A stretch of 64,000 nt of DNA from Burkholderiales bacterium (GCA_947381415.1 CANCVB010000008.1:1-64000), one strand, 5' to 3'. Positions 33,550-42,280 are shown, counted from the first letter of the stretch. Numbers and translations: made by a program. Notes: generated from the letters alone by a model not told the origin.

Positions 33550-34836
33550 CTAAGACTGACTGGCCGCCAGGGCTTGGTCGATGTCCCACAGAATATCGTC
33601 TATGGTTTCCAAGCCAACACTCAAGCGGATCAAGTCGGGTGGCACACCCGCAGCGATTTGTTGCTCTTCACTTAGTTGCCTATGGGTGGTTGAGGCAGGA
33701 TGAATCACCAAGGTTTTGGCATCCCCAATATTGGCTAAGTGCGATAAAAACGCCACATTGTTGATAAAGCGCTGACCCGCTGCAGCGCCACCTTGGATAC
33801 CAAAACTCAATACTGCCCCGGCACCCTTTGGCATGTATTTTTCTACCAAGGCATGGTCGGGATGGTCTGGCAAACCGGGGTAATTCACCCAGGCCACCTT
33901 GGGATGCTTTTGCAAATATTGCGCAACCGCCAGTGCATTGCTGCAATGGCGGTCCATGCGCAGCGACAAGGTTTCAACCCCTTGCAGCAACAGAAATGCA
34001 TTAAAGGGCGAAAGCGCTGGCCCAAAGGTGCGCATGCCTTCCATGCGGCATTTCATGGTGAAACCAAAGTCGCCAAAAGTTTCGTAAAAACGCACGCCGT
34101 GGTAGCCAGGGGAGGGTTCGGTCATGGTGGCAAAGCGACCGTTGTCCCAAGGGAACTTTCCCGACTCCACGATGACCCCACCCATGGTGGTGCCATGGCC
34201 GCCGATGAATTTGGTGGCCGAATGCAAGCTGATAGCAGCCCCCCATTGCAGAGGCTGACACAGATAGGGGCTGGCAAAGGTGTTGTCAATAAAGAGTGGC
34301 ACACCGGCGTGGTTGCACAATGTCGCCACGGCTTCGATGTCCAATACGTTTAACGAGGGGTTGCCCATGGTCTCGGCGTAAACGGCCTTGGTTTGTGGCG
34401 TGATAGCTCGGGCAAAATTTTCGGGCTCTGCGCTGTCCACAAACGTGGTTTCTATACCGAGTTTTTTGAAATTCACACCCAGCTGTGTATGGGTGCCGCC
34501 ATACAGCGTGCGTGCCGCCACAATGTGGTCGCCTGCTTGACAGACATTGAGCAAAGCAATCATTTGTGCAGCCATACCGCTGCCGGTGGCCACAGCAGCT
34601 CTGCCACCTTCCAGCGCTGCAATTCGCTCTTCCAGTACCGCAACCGTTGGATTGGACAAACGTGAATACACATTGCCAAAGGTCTGCAAATTGAACAAGC
34701 TTGCCGCGTGTTCAGGGCTGTCAAACACATACGAACTGGTTTGGTAAATGGGGACAGCACGGCTGCCAGTTGCAGCATCGGGAATTTGTCCTGCATGCAG
34801 GCTCAAGGTATCAAAACCAAATTTGCGATCAGCCAT
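33550..34836 (-). CDS. metY: O-acetylhomoserine sulfhydrylase (MetY-type)
   Basis: This 428-residue PLP enzyme makes homocysteine from O-acetylhomoserine and sulfide. It has FDTLSLHAGQIPD at the N-terminus, SRLSNPTVAVLEERIAALEG, DNTFASPYLCQP, and the PLP-binding Lys in LHSATKFIGGHG. Length and the ~50-residue insert relative to cystathionine gamma-synthase favour MetY. It is leftward, preceding the CoA-binding protein gene only in map order; that gene lies upstream on the same strand with a seven-base gap. The two may be co-transcribed. Confidence 0.92.
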   Translation of the reverse strand: MADRKFGFDTLSLHAGQIPDAATGSRAVPIYQTSSYVFDSPEHAASLFNLQTFGNVYSRLSNPTVAVLEERIAALEGGRAAVATGSGMAAQMIALLNVCQAGDHIVAARTLYGGTHTQLGVNFKKLGIETTFVDSAEPENFARAITPQTKAVYAETMGNPSLNVLDIEAVATLCNHAGVPLFIDNTFASPYLCQPLQWGAAISLHSATKFIGGHGTTMGGVIVESGKFPWDNGRFATMTEPSPGYHGVRFYETFGDFGFTMKCRMEGMRTFGPALSPFNAFLLLQGVETLSLRMDRHCSNALAVAQYLQKHPKVAWVNYPGLPDHPDHALVEKYMPKGAGAVLSFGIQGGAAAGQRFINNVAFLSHLANIGDAKTLVIHPASTTHRQLSEEQQIAAGVPPDLIRLSVGLETIDDILWDIDQALAASQS

Positions 34837-34843
34837 GGTGGTA

Positions 34844-35311
34844 TCAGTGAGGTGGCAAGGGGCGGCGGGCAGAGATGACGCCGGTGTTCACGCCAAACCA
34901 GCCCAGCCCTCCGAACAATCGCGCATGTTCAATCTTCACACAGCGGTCCATCACCACGGTCAAACCCGCTTGCGCGGCAATGGTTTTTGCTTCTTCGTTC
35001 ACAACGCCGAGTTGCAACCACAGCACCTTGGCGCCAATCGCCACAGCTTGATGGGCAATTTCAGGTGTGTCAGCAGGCTTGCGAAAAACGTCAACCATGT
35101 CTACAGGGTGGGGGATGTCTTTCAGGCTGGGATAGCAGGTTTCCCCCAGAATCTCTGTGTATTTAGGGTTCACCGGAATAACGCGATAACCATGTTCTTG
35201 CATGTATTTGGCCGCAAAATAAGAGGGTCGAAACCAGTCAGCGGACAGGCCGACCACGGCCAATGTACGGTGGTTTTGCAATGCGTGGCGAAGGGTGCGA
35301 ATGTCGCTCAT
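34844..35311 (-). CDS. CoA-binding (YccU-like) protein
   Basis: This 155-residue Rossmann-fold protein matches the CoA-binding family. TLAVVGLSADWFRPSYFAAK is the nucleotide-binding start, with GYRVIPVNPKYTEILGETCY and the later KVLWLQLGVVNEEA. The biochemical role is unknown; structures of relatives bind CoA. ATG at 35311 is chosen, with 35320 as an alternative. It lies immediately upstream of metY on the same strand, as in other Burkholderiales as far as I recall. Confidence 0.8.
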   Translation of the reverse strand: MSDIRTLRHALQNHRTLAVVGLSADWFRPSYFAAKYMQEHGYRVIPVNPKYTEILGETCYPSLKDIPHPVDMVDVFRKPADTPEIAHQAVAIGAKVLWLQLGVVNEEAKTIAAQAGLTVVMDRCVKIEHARLFGGLGWFGVNTGVISARRPLPPH

Positions 35312-35473
35312 AAGAGTCATATTAGCCCAAAAACAGAATAAATTTGCTTTATTCGGAAATTCAAGGCATAGTACAAGGCTTCGATTATCAAGTTTTTGTC
35401 GTTGTAGTGCGTTTCTAGTTCTGCCCCTTACACGGTATTTCTCCCTTCGTCACATCGCTTTCTTGACCTTCGA

Positions 35474-35499
35474 CCCCGAGGGGGGCTTCCCTTTTTTTT
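35474..35499 (+). promoter_or_regulatory. Leader of the cold-shock gene: G/C-rich element plus T8 tract
   Basis: In the ~200-base leader before the cold-shock gene, CCCC-GA-GGGGGG is followed by CTTCCC and eight T residues (35492-35499), ending 15 bases before the ATG. AGGG/CCCT can pair around a six-base loop directly before the T-tract. This resembles an attenuator-like structure or a cold-sensitive leader fold. The stem is short, so the reading is tentative. Confidence 0.35.
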
Positions 35500-35514
35500 A
35501 AAGAAATGTAAGAC

Positions 35515-35721
35515 ATGGCAACAGGTACAGTGAAATGGTTTAACGAGTCCAAAGGTTTTGGTTTCATTACTCCCGAAGACGGCGGCAAAGATTTGTTCGC
35601 TCATTTTTCAGCAATCCAAAATCAGGGTTTCAAGACCTTGGCAGAAGGTCAGCGCGTCAGTTTTGACGTGACCACCGGCCCCAAAGGCTTGCAAGCTTCC
35701 AACATCAAATCCGCCGATTAA
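35515..35721 (+). CDS. Cold-shock protein (CspA family)
   Basis: This 68-residue single cold-shock domain binds single-stranded nucleic acids and melts RNA structures. [15 protein letters not shown] contains RNP1 (KGFGFI) and DLFAHF is RNP2. The length is typical. It is followed after 24 bases by infA, so translation functions cluster here. A long structured leader is typical for cold-inducible members. Confidence 0.95.
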   Translation: MATGTVKWFNESKGFGFITPEDGGKDLFAHFSAIQNQGFKTLAEGQRVSFDVTTGPKGLQASNIKSAD

Positions 35722-35745
35722 GCGCACGACGCTTTAGGCAGGACG

Positions 35746-36003
35746 ATGTCCAAAGAAGAAATGCTGGAAATGTCCGGCATGGTACGTGAGGTGCTTCCCG
35801 ACTCACGTTACCGTGTCACTTTGGACAACGGCCACGAACTCGTGGCCTACACCGCCGGAAAAATGCGCATGCACCACATACGTATTTTGGCGGGTGACAA
35901 GGTCACTTTGGAGCTCTCTCCTTACGACATGACCAAGGGCCGTATCACCTTTCGACACATCGAAGGCAAAGGACCCAGCGGTCCCAGAAAACGTCGGTTT
36001 TGA
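35746..36003 (+). CDS. infA: Translation initiation factor IF-1
   Basis: This 85-residue OB-fold protein has [40 protein letters not shown] and [11 protein letters not shown], which are diagnostic of IF-1. It binds the ribosomal A site during initiation. The Lys/Arg-rich C-terminal tail (SGPRKRRF) is longer than in E. coli and typical of the second IF-1 copy in Burkholderiales. Its stop overlaps the methyltransferase start (TTGA). Confidence 0.95.
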   Translation: MSKEEMLEMSGMVREVLPDSRYRVTLDNGHELVAYTAGKMRMHHIRILAGDKVTLELSPYDMTKGRITFRHIEGKGPSGPRKRRF

Positions 36004-36683
36004 CTACCAGCCCAACCGATTCAAGCGGTTTGGGCTATTTGGTCAAGCGCGAAACTGTCGCTGTCGCAGGCGGCGCCGACCTGCATATTCGATCCCTCTT
36101 AGACAAACAACAATGGCATGACCCGCTAGGTCTGGCTTTGTCCATGGGCGTGTCTTCAGCCACATGGCCATTGTTTGGTTTGGTCTGGCCCTCGGCACAA
36201 AAAATGGCCGATCTCATGCAGACGTGGCCCTTAGACAATTTACGTATCCTTGAAATTGGCTGCGGCTTGGCCTTGGCCAGTTTGGTTATTCATCGCCGTT
36301 TGGGCAATGTCACCGCATCAGATTACCACCCCTATACCGAGCGTTTTTTACAAGCCAATTTATTGTTGAATGCGTTACCCGTTATGGCTTATCAAAGTGG
36401 CCATTGGGAACGCGATAACCCATTGTTGGGTGAGTTTGATCTGATCATTGGCAGTGATGTTTTGTATGAACGGAACCACCCATCGCAACTCGCAGACTTT
36501 ATCCAAAGACATGCAGCACGTCATTCACAGGTACTGATCATTGACCCCAATCGTGGCCAGCGTAGCAATTTCAACAAGCGAATGGTCCTGCATGGATTTG
36601 ATTTGGAAAAAAGCGATATTGTTTTGCCACTCAGCGACCTGACACCTTACCGAGGCAGTTTGCTGAATTACCAACGTCATTGA
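36000..36683 (+). CDS. SAM-dependent methyltransferase (class I, METTL/NNT1-like)
   Basis: This 227-residue protein has [17 protein letters not shown] (SAM-binding motif I), [20 protein letters not shown] (motif II), and [16 protein letters not shown], characteristic of the methyltransferase-16 family that methylates protein lysines in eukaryotes. The substrate is unknown. Translation appears to start at TTG (36000) overlapping the infA stop, since the next in-frame ATG would remove the N-terminal third. It converges with the ABC ATPase gene three bases away. Confidence 0.8.
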   Translation: MTTSPTDSSGLGYLVKRETVAVAGGADLHIRSLLDKQQWHDPLGLALSMGVSSATWPLFGLVWPSAQKMADLMQTWPLDNLRILEIGCGLALASLVIHRRLGNVTASDYHPYTERFLQANLLLNALPVMAYQSGHWERDNPLLGEFDLIIGSDVLYERNHPSQLADFIQRHAARHSQVLIIDPNRGQRSNFNKRMVLHGFDLEKSDIVLPLSDLTPYRGSLLNYQRH

Positions 36684-36686
36684 ACC

Positions 36687-37391
36687 TCAGTCGTTCAGAA
36701 CATGGCCATCGACCACCTCTATGGTTCGGTCGCAACGTGCAGACAGCATAGGGTTGTGGGTGACAAACAATACTGCTGTACGGTGCTGTGTACACATATC
36801 GCGCAACAGGGCAAACACACTGTCCGCACTTTTGGAGTCAAGGTTGCCTGTGGGTTCATCGGCCAAAACCAAGGCCGGTTGCATGGCCAAAGCCCGAGCG
36901 ACAGCCACTCTTTGTTGTTGTCCACCTGACAAATGGGAGGCTTGGGCGTTCAGCCAAGGTGTCAATCCCACCATGTCTAACAACGCTTTGGCGCGCTCGC
37001 GCATGCTTGCATTGGCGAAACCTGCGTCGCCATACAGGGGCATCATCACGTTTTCCAGTGCAGAAAATGCAGACAGCAAATGATGGTACTGAAACACAAA
37101 CCCAATGCTGTGACCTCTCAATTCTGTGAGTTTGGTGTCACTCAGTGATGTCGTCTCCATCCCCTTGATACGCAAGCGTCCCGAAGTGGGTCTATCGAGC
37201 AAACCGATGGTGTTAAGAAGTGTGCTCTTACCTGAACCTGAGGGCCCCATGACTGCACAAAACTCTCCAGGGTAGAGTGTCAAATTGATGCCGTGCAATA
37301 CCTCCGTTTCATTCGCCTCTCCCAAGTTGAACGATTTGCATATGCCTTGAAGCTCAAGGACAGCTGGCATGGCAGTAGGCGTCTGTGTCAT
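36687..37391 (-). CDS. ABC exporter ATP-binding protein (MacB/LolD-like)
   Basis: The 234-residue ATPase has Walker [14 protein letters not shown], signature [15 protein letters not shown], Walker [13 protein letters not shown], and switch VTHNP. It would drive the FtsX-type permease encoded upstream. The start could also be GTG at 37397, which overlaps the permease stop; ATG at 37391 lies two bases after it. With adaptor and permease it forms a three-gene MacA-MacB-like exporter in which MacB is split in two polypeptides. Confidence 0.9.
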   Translation of the reverse strand: MTQTPTAMPAVLELQGICKSFNLGEANETEVLHGINLTLYPGEFCAVMGPSGSGKSTLLNTIGLLDRPTSGRLRIKGMETTSLSDTKLTELRGHSIGFVFQYHHLLSAFSALENVMMPLYGDAGFANASMRERAKALLDMVGLTPWLNAQASHLSGGQQQRVAVARALAMQPALVLADEPTGNLDSKSADSVFALLRDMCTQHRTAVLFVTHNPMLSARCDRTIEVVDGHVLND

Positions 37392-37393
37392 GC

Positions 37394-38629
37394 TCACCCC
37401 CTGATCGCAACCACTGGGTCTAAGCGAGCTGCTCGCAAGGCGGGTGCAAATGCAGATAACAAACCGGTAAATGTTGCCAACACCAAGGTTTGAATGAGCA
37501 AAGCTGTGTCAAACGTGAGTGCAAACATGACGCTACCGTCTGCATTGCGCATATTGTGTTGCCACAGATACAAGGCGGATGCACCTATCCCCGAGCCCAG
37601 CAATGCACCGCCCAGACCCAGCAGGCCACCTTGCAGCAAAAAAATGCGCAATACCTGTCCTCGCGTAACACCCATGGCGCGCAATATGCCGATTTCACGC
37701 GAGCGTTGAACCACCGAGACCACCAGCACGCTGGCAATACCAAAGCTCACCGACAAAGCCACAAAAAATCGGATGGCGGTATTGGCTGTGGTTTGCGCTT
37801 TGACGGCAGTAAAAAACTGTTCATTGGTTTTTATCCAACTGTCAGCCTGCAGGCCTGTTCGAGCATGAATTTTTTGAGCTGTGGTTTCAGCTTGGTAGAC
37901 GTCGTGCATGACCAGGTCAATAACGGTAGCGCCCCCAGTCATGTCAAACAAGGTTTGGGCATTGCGAAATGCCACATACGTGTTGCGACTGTTTGCACCT
38001 TTGCTCCCTAAATCAAATATACCCACAACGGTTAGCATGAGTTGTCTTCCACTGGCCGCAGAAAGACGCAACTTGTCGCCCACACCCAGTCCTAAATCAA
38101 TAGCAAGCTCAGTACCAATCACCACACTCTCACTGGTGATGTTGGCACGACCTCGCACAATTTTGTCGGGCAAAGGAATCACTTGAAAATACAGGGCAGG
38201 TAATACACCCGTAACCGTCACTGCACGGCTGGCTTCGCCGCGTACCGCCAATGCAGATCCAGTCACGGCAGGCGAAACGACTTTCACTTCGTGCATGCCT
38301 GCAAGCTGTACCAACAAACTTTGCCACTGGTCAATGCTTTTAAAGCGTTGCAAAGGCACTTGAATAAGGGGAAAGACAGTCTCATCGTTGTTTGGTTGAC
38401 GCAATGATCTGGCTATCTCCTTGGGTGTCAGCAACTGAATATGGGCTTGTCCCGTCAGAACGCGGATGACGAAATTACTTTGCATACCTGTGAGCAATGC
38501 TGACATGAAAACGATCACCGCAACACCAATGGCAATACCGATGACAATGAAAGCGGTTTGAACCTTGCCTTCTTGCAAAAACCGTATGGCGACCACCCAC
38601 TCAAAAGGCTGCCAGTTTGGTATTTTCAT
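37394..38629 (-). CDS. ABC transporter permease, FtsX/MacB type
   Basis: This 411-residue protein has one N-terminal membrane helix (about 22-48), a long periplasmic domain, and three C-terminal helices (about 285-310, 335-360 and 375-400). This is the MacB/LolC topology. Typical features are [16 protein letters not shown] at the start and [19 protein letters not shown] before the last helices. Such transporters use mechanotransmission to move periplasmic substrates. It overlaps the adaptor stop by four bases (ATGA). Confidence 0.88.
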   Translation of the reverse strand: MKIPNWQPFEWVVAIRFLQEGKVQTAFIVIGIAIGVAVIVFMSALLTGMQSNFVIRVLTGQAHIQLLTPKEIARSLRQPNNDETVFPLIQVPLQRFKSIDQWQSLLVQLAGMHEVKVVSPAVTGSALAVRGEASRAVTVTGVLPALYFQVIPLPDKIVRGRANITSESVVIGTELAIDLGLGVGDKLRLSAASGRQLMLTVVGIFDLGSKGANSRNTYVAFRNAQTLFDMTGGATVIDLVMHDVYQAETTAQKIHARTGLQADSWIKTNEQFFTAVKAQTTANTAIRFFVALSVSFGIASVLVVSVVQRSREIGILRAMGVTRGQVLRIFLLQGGLLGLGGALLGSGIGASALYLWQHNMRNADGSVMFALTFDTALLIQTLVLATFTGLLSAFAPALRAARLDPVVAIRG

Positions 38630-39831
38630 GGCTGTTTGACACGTACCCGTGAGCCTGCATGAATAGCCACTTCGGTGACGGGTATCACACTGTCACCCGC
38701 TTGCAGACCTGCCAGTACTTCTGCCGTGTATTTGCTTTGCAATCCCAAGATGACAGGAACACGGGTTGCATGTTTGCCAATAATCGTCAATACCCAAGTG
38801 GATGCTTTGTCTGCGATGTGCACTGATGTCAAGGGAATTTGCAAAGCAGCTTCGCGTCGGTTTACCTCTATATCAACAGACACCGTCATGTCTTGCGTAA
38901 GAAAAGCAGGCGCATCCAACACCTTGAGCTTGACCTCGACCGAGCCCCGCAGCGGGTCAACGCCTGGGTTGATAAATACCACTTCAGCATTGAAGACCTG
39001 ATCTGCAAAAGCATCTGCACTGAATAGCGCGGGTTGTCCTAGCCGCACCCATTTCAAGTTTTTCTCATCGATTTGAACAACCAACTCAGTCACACCATCG
39101 GGCGACAAAACCAGCAACACTTTACCTGCTTGAACACCGTCGCCTGCCTCTACGTTGCGAGCAATCAGCACCCCGCTGCGGGGCGCCACGATACGGGTGT
39201 ATGCAAGTCTGGCCTGAGCCAGGTCAACATTGGAATGGGCCTGTTGCAGCGCAGCTTGTGCATTGGCAATTTCGCTGCCATTGGCTTGCACATTGCGCCA
39301 TTGATGCTGGGTGATGAGTAATTGTGAGCGAGCCAGACTGACTTGTCTTTGCGCTTCTTCTTTGGCGGACGCACCCACGAAGGCTTTGTCATACAACTGT
39401 TGGGTGCGAGTCAAACTGTTTTCTGCACTGAGCAAATTGGCTTGTGCCTGCGTTTGCGCTTGCGCAGCAACCGGTTCACTGACCTCTTGCAATTGACGTA
39501 AATGGGTTTGTGCTTGTGCAACCGATGCCAAAGACTGTTGTAGCCCCGCCTTGGCCTCGCTATGTTCGAGGGTCAAGAGCAATTGGCCTTTCTGGACATG
39601 CTGACCCTCATTTACCGAGACCGACGCAACAGAGGCGGTGATTTGGGCGCTCACATCTATACGATGAGGACTTTGAACATGTCCACTGGCCACAATGGTT
39701 TGCACAATGGTTCCCACGGTGGCTGTGTGAACCACTATTTCAGGTCCTAGCCACCAACGTTGATAGATGACAAGCGTCATCACCGCCAAAACCAAAAGTC
39801 CCGTCAACCCAGCCCATACACGCTTACTCAT
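38626..39831 (-). CDS. Periplasmic adaptor protein (MacA/HlyD family)
   Basis: The start at 39831 gives 401 residues; a longer frame reaches 39912 but would cover regulatory DNA. Residues ~8-26 are a membrane anchor. A biotinyl/lipoyl half (VSVNEGQHVQKGQLLLTL), a long coiled coil (about 95-190), the second lipoyl half (RIVAPRSGVLIARNVEAGDGVQAG) and beta-barrel domains follow. It would bridge the permease and an outer-membrane channel; no TolC homologue is encoded next to it. The substrate is unknown (macrolide, peptide or lipid are options). Confidence 0.88.
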   Translation of the reverse strand: MSKRVWAGLTGLLVLAVMTLVIYQRWWLGPEIVVHTATVGTIVQTIVASGHVQSPHRIDVSAQITASVASVSVNEGQHVQKGQLLLTLEHSEAKAGLQQSLASVAQAQTHLRQLQEVSEPVAAQAQTQAQANLLSAENSLTRTQQLYDKAFVGASAKEEAQRQVSLARSQLLITQHQWRNVQANGSEIANAQAALQQAHSNVDLAQARLAYTRIVAPRSGVLIARNVEAGDGVQAGKVLLVLSPDGVTELVVQIDEKNLKWVRLGQPALFSADAFADQVFNAEVVFINPGVDPLRGSVEVKLKVLDAPAFLTQDMTVSVDIEVNRREAALQIPLTSVHIADKASTWVLTIIGKHATRVPVILGLQSKYTAEVLAGLQAGDSVIPVTEVAIHAGSRVRVKQP

Positions 39832-39911
39832 AGGGTGCACATCAAAGAACTCTCCTCTATCAACATCTAACGATGGTGAATGAAATGTAGGACAGTAATG
39901 TGTTTCATGCA

Positions 39912-39925
39912 TTGATCTTCATCAA
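39912..39925. promoter_or_regulatory. Perfect FNR box
   Basis: TTGAT-CTTC-ATCAA matches the FNR consensus TTGAT-N4-ATCAA exactly. It lies 81 bases upstream of the adaptor gene and 160 bases upstream of the rightward gene at 40085. A four-cysteine Fnr is encoded at 44670-45401. It may control either or both divergent units in response to oxygen. Direction of effect is unknown. Confidence 0.75.
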
Positions 39926-40084
39926 TCGTTAACCACCCATATCTTTGCGTTCTTTGGGTGGATGTTCGTTATCGAGCAGACATCAAGCTTTTCACACCGT
40001 AAGGTCAATGCTTTGTCGTTGGCCAATGAATGACTCTGTATGCACTGGCCAATTGCATGCCTTTCATATTCCAAAGGAACCATT

Positions 40085-40576
40085 GTGAAATCACCTGAGA
40101 ACGTACTAACGCAACATCATTCAAATTTCAGAAGAAAAATTGCCGTATGTGTGATTGTCTTGACGCCCATGTATGTTTTTGCGGATTTGTCTCCTGCACT
40201 TGACCGAGGCAGCATTTCGATTGGAGAACTGCTAACCAACCCAAAAATTGATGTAGGCATCAGTACACCCTATGGAAACGTGCAAACTGGAGATGTCTCG
40301 CTGGGTAAACAAAAAATGCCCCGCGTAAAAGCAGAAATCATCCTTTTTGATAACCAGGGCATTTCATTTGATACCTACAAATACAAACGAAGCTATACAG
40401 CAGGATTTCATGAAGTTGGAAATATTGCTGGAAACTCAATCACGGCAGATGGAAACGCCTCACTGGATGTGCAGCTTGACTACTCAAAACTGGCATATAA
40501 GTGGTGGTTAGGTAGTGAAAATACCGTTTTGGGGATTGGATTGGGCGCTGCCTATTACAAACTTTTATTTCAATAA
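40085..40576 (+). CDS. Secreted/outer-membrane beta-type protein, possibly truncated
   Basis: The start is GTG at 40085 with AAAGGA upstream (163 residues). Residues ~17-33 form a signal peptide ending VFA-DL. The mature part has alternating beta-strand patterns (ISTPYGNVQTGDVSL, VKAEIILFDNQGISFDTYKY, SLDVQLDYSKLAYKWWLG) and ends GIGLGAAYYKLLFQ. That ending looks like a barrel strand, yet the frame stops there. It may therefore be a shortened outer-membrane barrel or a small complete one. I do not recognise the family. The BON lipoprotein follows 19 bases later. Confidence 0.6.
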   Translation: MKSPENVLTQHHSNFRRKIAVCVIVLTPMYVFADLSPALDRGSISIGELLTNPKIDVGISTPYGNVQTGDVSLGKQKMPRVKAEIILFDNQGISFDTYKYKRSYTAGFHEVGNIAGNSITADGNASLDVQLDYSKLAYKWWLGSENTVLGIGLGAAYYKLLFQ

Positions 40577-40595
40577 CTCTATCAAGGAAAACATC

Positions 40596-40910
40596 ATGGA
40601 AATGCGAAAAACCATCTACACCCTACTGGCATCAATCACTTTGTTGATTGCAACAGGGTGTGCAGTTACCAGAGACCAAGAAACCGTAGGCGCCTACGTT
40701 GATGACAGTGTGATAACCAGCACCGTTAAAAGCCGTCTTTTCGATGACAAAACAGTGGATGGCTCAGCTGTCAGCGTAGAGACGATGAATGGCACGGTCA
40801 TGTTGTCTGGTTTTGCAAAAAGTGCAACTGAAAAGAAAAACGCAGAAATGATTGCGTCTAAGGTTAAAGGCGTAAAGACGGTTAAGAATGAACTCTTGGT
40901 TCGTCCGTAA
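40596..40910 (+). CDS. BON-domain lipoprotein
   Basis: AAGGA lies seven bases before ATG at 40596 (104 residues). Residues 1-20 are a lipoprotein signal with a lipobox ending ATGC. Residues ~33-103 form a BON domain: SVITSTVKSRLFDDKTVDGS, VETMNGTVMLSGFAKSATEK and a closing VKGVKTVKNELLV. BON lipoproteins (OsmY, DolP relatives) bind phospholipid and support outer-membrane integrity under stress. It is followed by a strong terminator. Confidence 0.88.
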   Translation: MEMRKTIYTLLASITLLIATGCAVTRDQETVGAYVDDSVITSTVKSRLFDDKTVDGSAVSVETMNGTVMLSGFAKSATEKKNAEMIASKVKGVKTVKNELLVRP

Positions 40911-40943
40911 CTCAAGTATTACAGACTTAAGCTAGGACAATCC

Positions 40944-40977
40944 ACAAGCCCAATGCATTGAAATGCATTGGGCTTGT
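40944..40977 (+). terminator. Rho-independent terminator after BON gene
   Basis: ACAAGCCCAATGCATT and its perfect complement form a 16-bp stem with a two-base loop. TTTTATTTTTTCTTTT follows on the + strand. It ends transcription from the rightward genes. It overlaps the region just beyond the stop of the leftward lipoprotein gene at 40979. Confidence 0.9.
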
Positions 40978-40978
40978 T

Positions 40979-41200
40979 TTATTTTTTCTTTTCCATTTCA
41001 TGGCCAATGACACCACCAACAGCAGCGCCACCCACCGTGCCTGCAGTGCTGCCGCCTGTCAAGATCGCACCGCCTATGGCGCCTGCGCCTGCGCCGATGG
41101 CCGTTGATTTCTCCTGTTCAGTCATTCCAGCACACCCAGTGAGAATGGTTGACGCCAAAGCAGTCATGGCTAAAGTGTGGTTGAAGAAATGCATACTCAT
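40979..41200 (-). CDS. Glycine-zipper lipoprotein (OsmB-like)
   Basis: This 73-residue protein has a lipoprotein signal (lipobox LTGC at residues 20-23) and a Gly/Ala-rich glycine-zipper segment (IGAGAGAIGGAILTGG and the following repeats) typical of OsmB/YMGG-type proteins. It ends in a Lys-rich tail. AAAGG lies eight bases upstream of ATG. It is probably an outer-membrane or periplasmic stress lipoprotein. It is divergent from the YqjD-like gene across a 188-base region with a large inverted repeat. Confidence 0.8.
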   Translation of the reverse strand: MSMHFFNHTLAMTALASTILTGCAGMTEQEKSTAIGAGAGAIGGAILTGGSTAGTVGGAAVGGVIGHEMEKKK

Positions 41201-41224
41201 ATTGAAGACCTTTCATTGCGGTAA

Positions 41225-41253
41225 GTGAATCATTCGCGAAATGCGAATTTCAC
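41225..41253. promoter_or_regulatory. Bipartite inverted repeat in divergent stress-gene region
   Basis: GTGAA (41225-41229) pairs with TTCAC (49-53 of the same tract), and ATTCGC (41232-41237) pairs with GCGAAT (41243-41248), with a two-base bulge. The structure lies 25 bases upstream of the leftward lipoprotein start. It could be an operator or an mRNA leader hairpin. Confidence 0.45.
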
Positions 41254-41388
41254 CAACATAAATCAAACTATCGGGTAAGTCTGTGCGATGAGATACGTAT
41301 ACAAAATGAATGGTGTTGGTGCGATATCAGACAGACCAAAAAAATCTGCAGAAGTAGTATTCCCACTCCTTAAACTGAAAAGATCAAT

Positions 41389-41715
41389 ATGACAACCCGT
41401 ACAACCGTCGCAGAGAACATCGATGCAGCCGCATCAGGTATCAACGATTCCGTTCATGAATTTATCCGAGAGGCCAAACCCATGTTGAATCAAGCAGCTG
41501 AACGTTCTCAAGAATTTGCACATAAAAGCTTAAATGCTGCAAGCAAAGCCAAGCATGATTTTGAAGATTCTGCGCGCGATTTGACGAGCCATGCAAGTCA
41601 CATGATTCGCAATGAACCTTTCAAAGCAATGTTGGTTGCGGCCGGAGTGGGCGCGGCGGTAGCGGCACTGATCGGCTTACTTGTTCGCCCGCATTCCAAT
41701 CAGCGCGATCATTGA
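41389..41715 (+). CDS. ElaB/YqjD/DUF883-family membrane-anchored protein
   Basis: This 108-residue protein has a helical amphipathic part (residues 10-75) and one C-terminal membrane helix (MLVAAGVGAAVAALIGLLV, about 82-100) followed by a basic end. This is the layout of the ElaB/YqjD/DUF883 family, whose E. coli members bind ribosomes at the membrane in stationary phase. It starts an operon with the YqjE-like and a small third gene, the same order as yqjD-yqjE-yqjK. Confidence 0.85.
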   Translation: MTTRTTVAENIDAAASGINDSVHEFIREAKPMLNQAAERSQEFAHKSLNAASKAKHDFEDSARDLTSHASHMIRNEPFKAMLVAAGVGAAVAALIGLLVRPHSNQRDH

Positions 41716-42104
41716 TGTTACGTGTCATTTTTAAACTGATGGTGCTGCACCCACAATTGCTGTTAACGCATTTTAGGAATTACAGCATTCTTGTGCTTGC
41801 TGAAGGCTCAAAGGCATTGATGACGTGGAGAACGCAAATGTTCCTCTATGTTGTAAGTGCTTTTCTCTGCTTGATGGCATTTTTCAGTTTAAGCATGGCA
41901 CTGCTGCTTTGGGCTGCATTGCCATCTGTTAATCCAATGGCATCATGGATATTGATTGCGTTCCCTTGTTTTTTACTGGGTGCCAGTGGTCTGATTTTTC
42001 TGGTTGCAAAAAAATACATGAAAAACCATTTTTTAAAATCACTTCGTAACCAAGTAGCGCTTGACAAAGAAGTCATAGCCAGTTTTTTACAGGCAAGCAA
42101 ATGA
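41715..42104 (+). CDS. YqjE/phage-holin-family membrane protein
   Basis: ATG at 41715 touches the preceding stop (129 residues); TTG at 41712 is an alternative. Two hydrophobic segments (about 45-70 and 77-101) match the YqjE/holin-3-6 family: LYVVSAFLCLMAFFSLSMAL and WILIAFPCFLLGASGLIFLV. In E. coli YqjE is encoded after YqjD. It likely works with the DUF883 protein at the inner membrane; function is not established. Confidence 0.8.
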   Translation: MLRVIFKLMVLHPQLLLTHFRNYSILVLAEGSKALMTWRTQMFLYVVSAFLCLMAFFSLSMALLLWAALPSVNPMASWILIAFPCFLLGASGLIFLVAKKYMKNHFLKSLRNQVALDKEVIASFLQASK

Positions 42105-42280
42105 TGAATAGGTGGAATCATGTATCTGCGGACCAAATGTTAGCCGCATCCCGAACCAATTTAGCAGTAGCGCTCAACACACCGTTGCTGGTATCGGCGG
42201 TTCATTGGTGGACATTGATGCTCGACCTCAAAAAACACGGTAAAAAAGATCAATCAAGTAGCCATGGTGTTAGGGAGTAA
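42101..42280 (+). CDS. Small third protein of YqjD-YqjE operon (YqjK-like position)
   Basis: ATG at 42101 overlaps the YqjE stop (ATGA) and opens 59 codons to TAA at 42278-42280. The product begins MMNRWNHVSADQMLAAS and has LVSAVHWWTLMLDL followed by a Lys/Ser-rich tail. It occupies the position of yqjK. It overlaps the convergent Crp-family gene by 27 bases at its 3' end. The four-base coupling is the main evidence; the sequence itself is too short for family recognition. Confidence 0.6.
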   Translation: MMNRWNHVSADQMLAASRTNLAVALNTPLLVSAVHWWTLMLDLKKHGKKDQSSSHGVRE

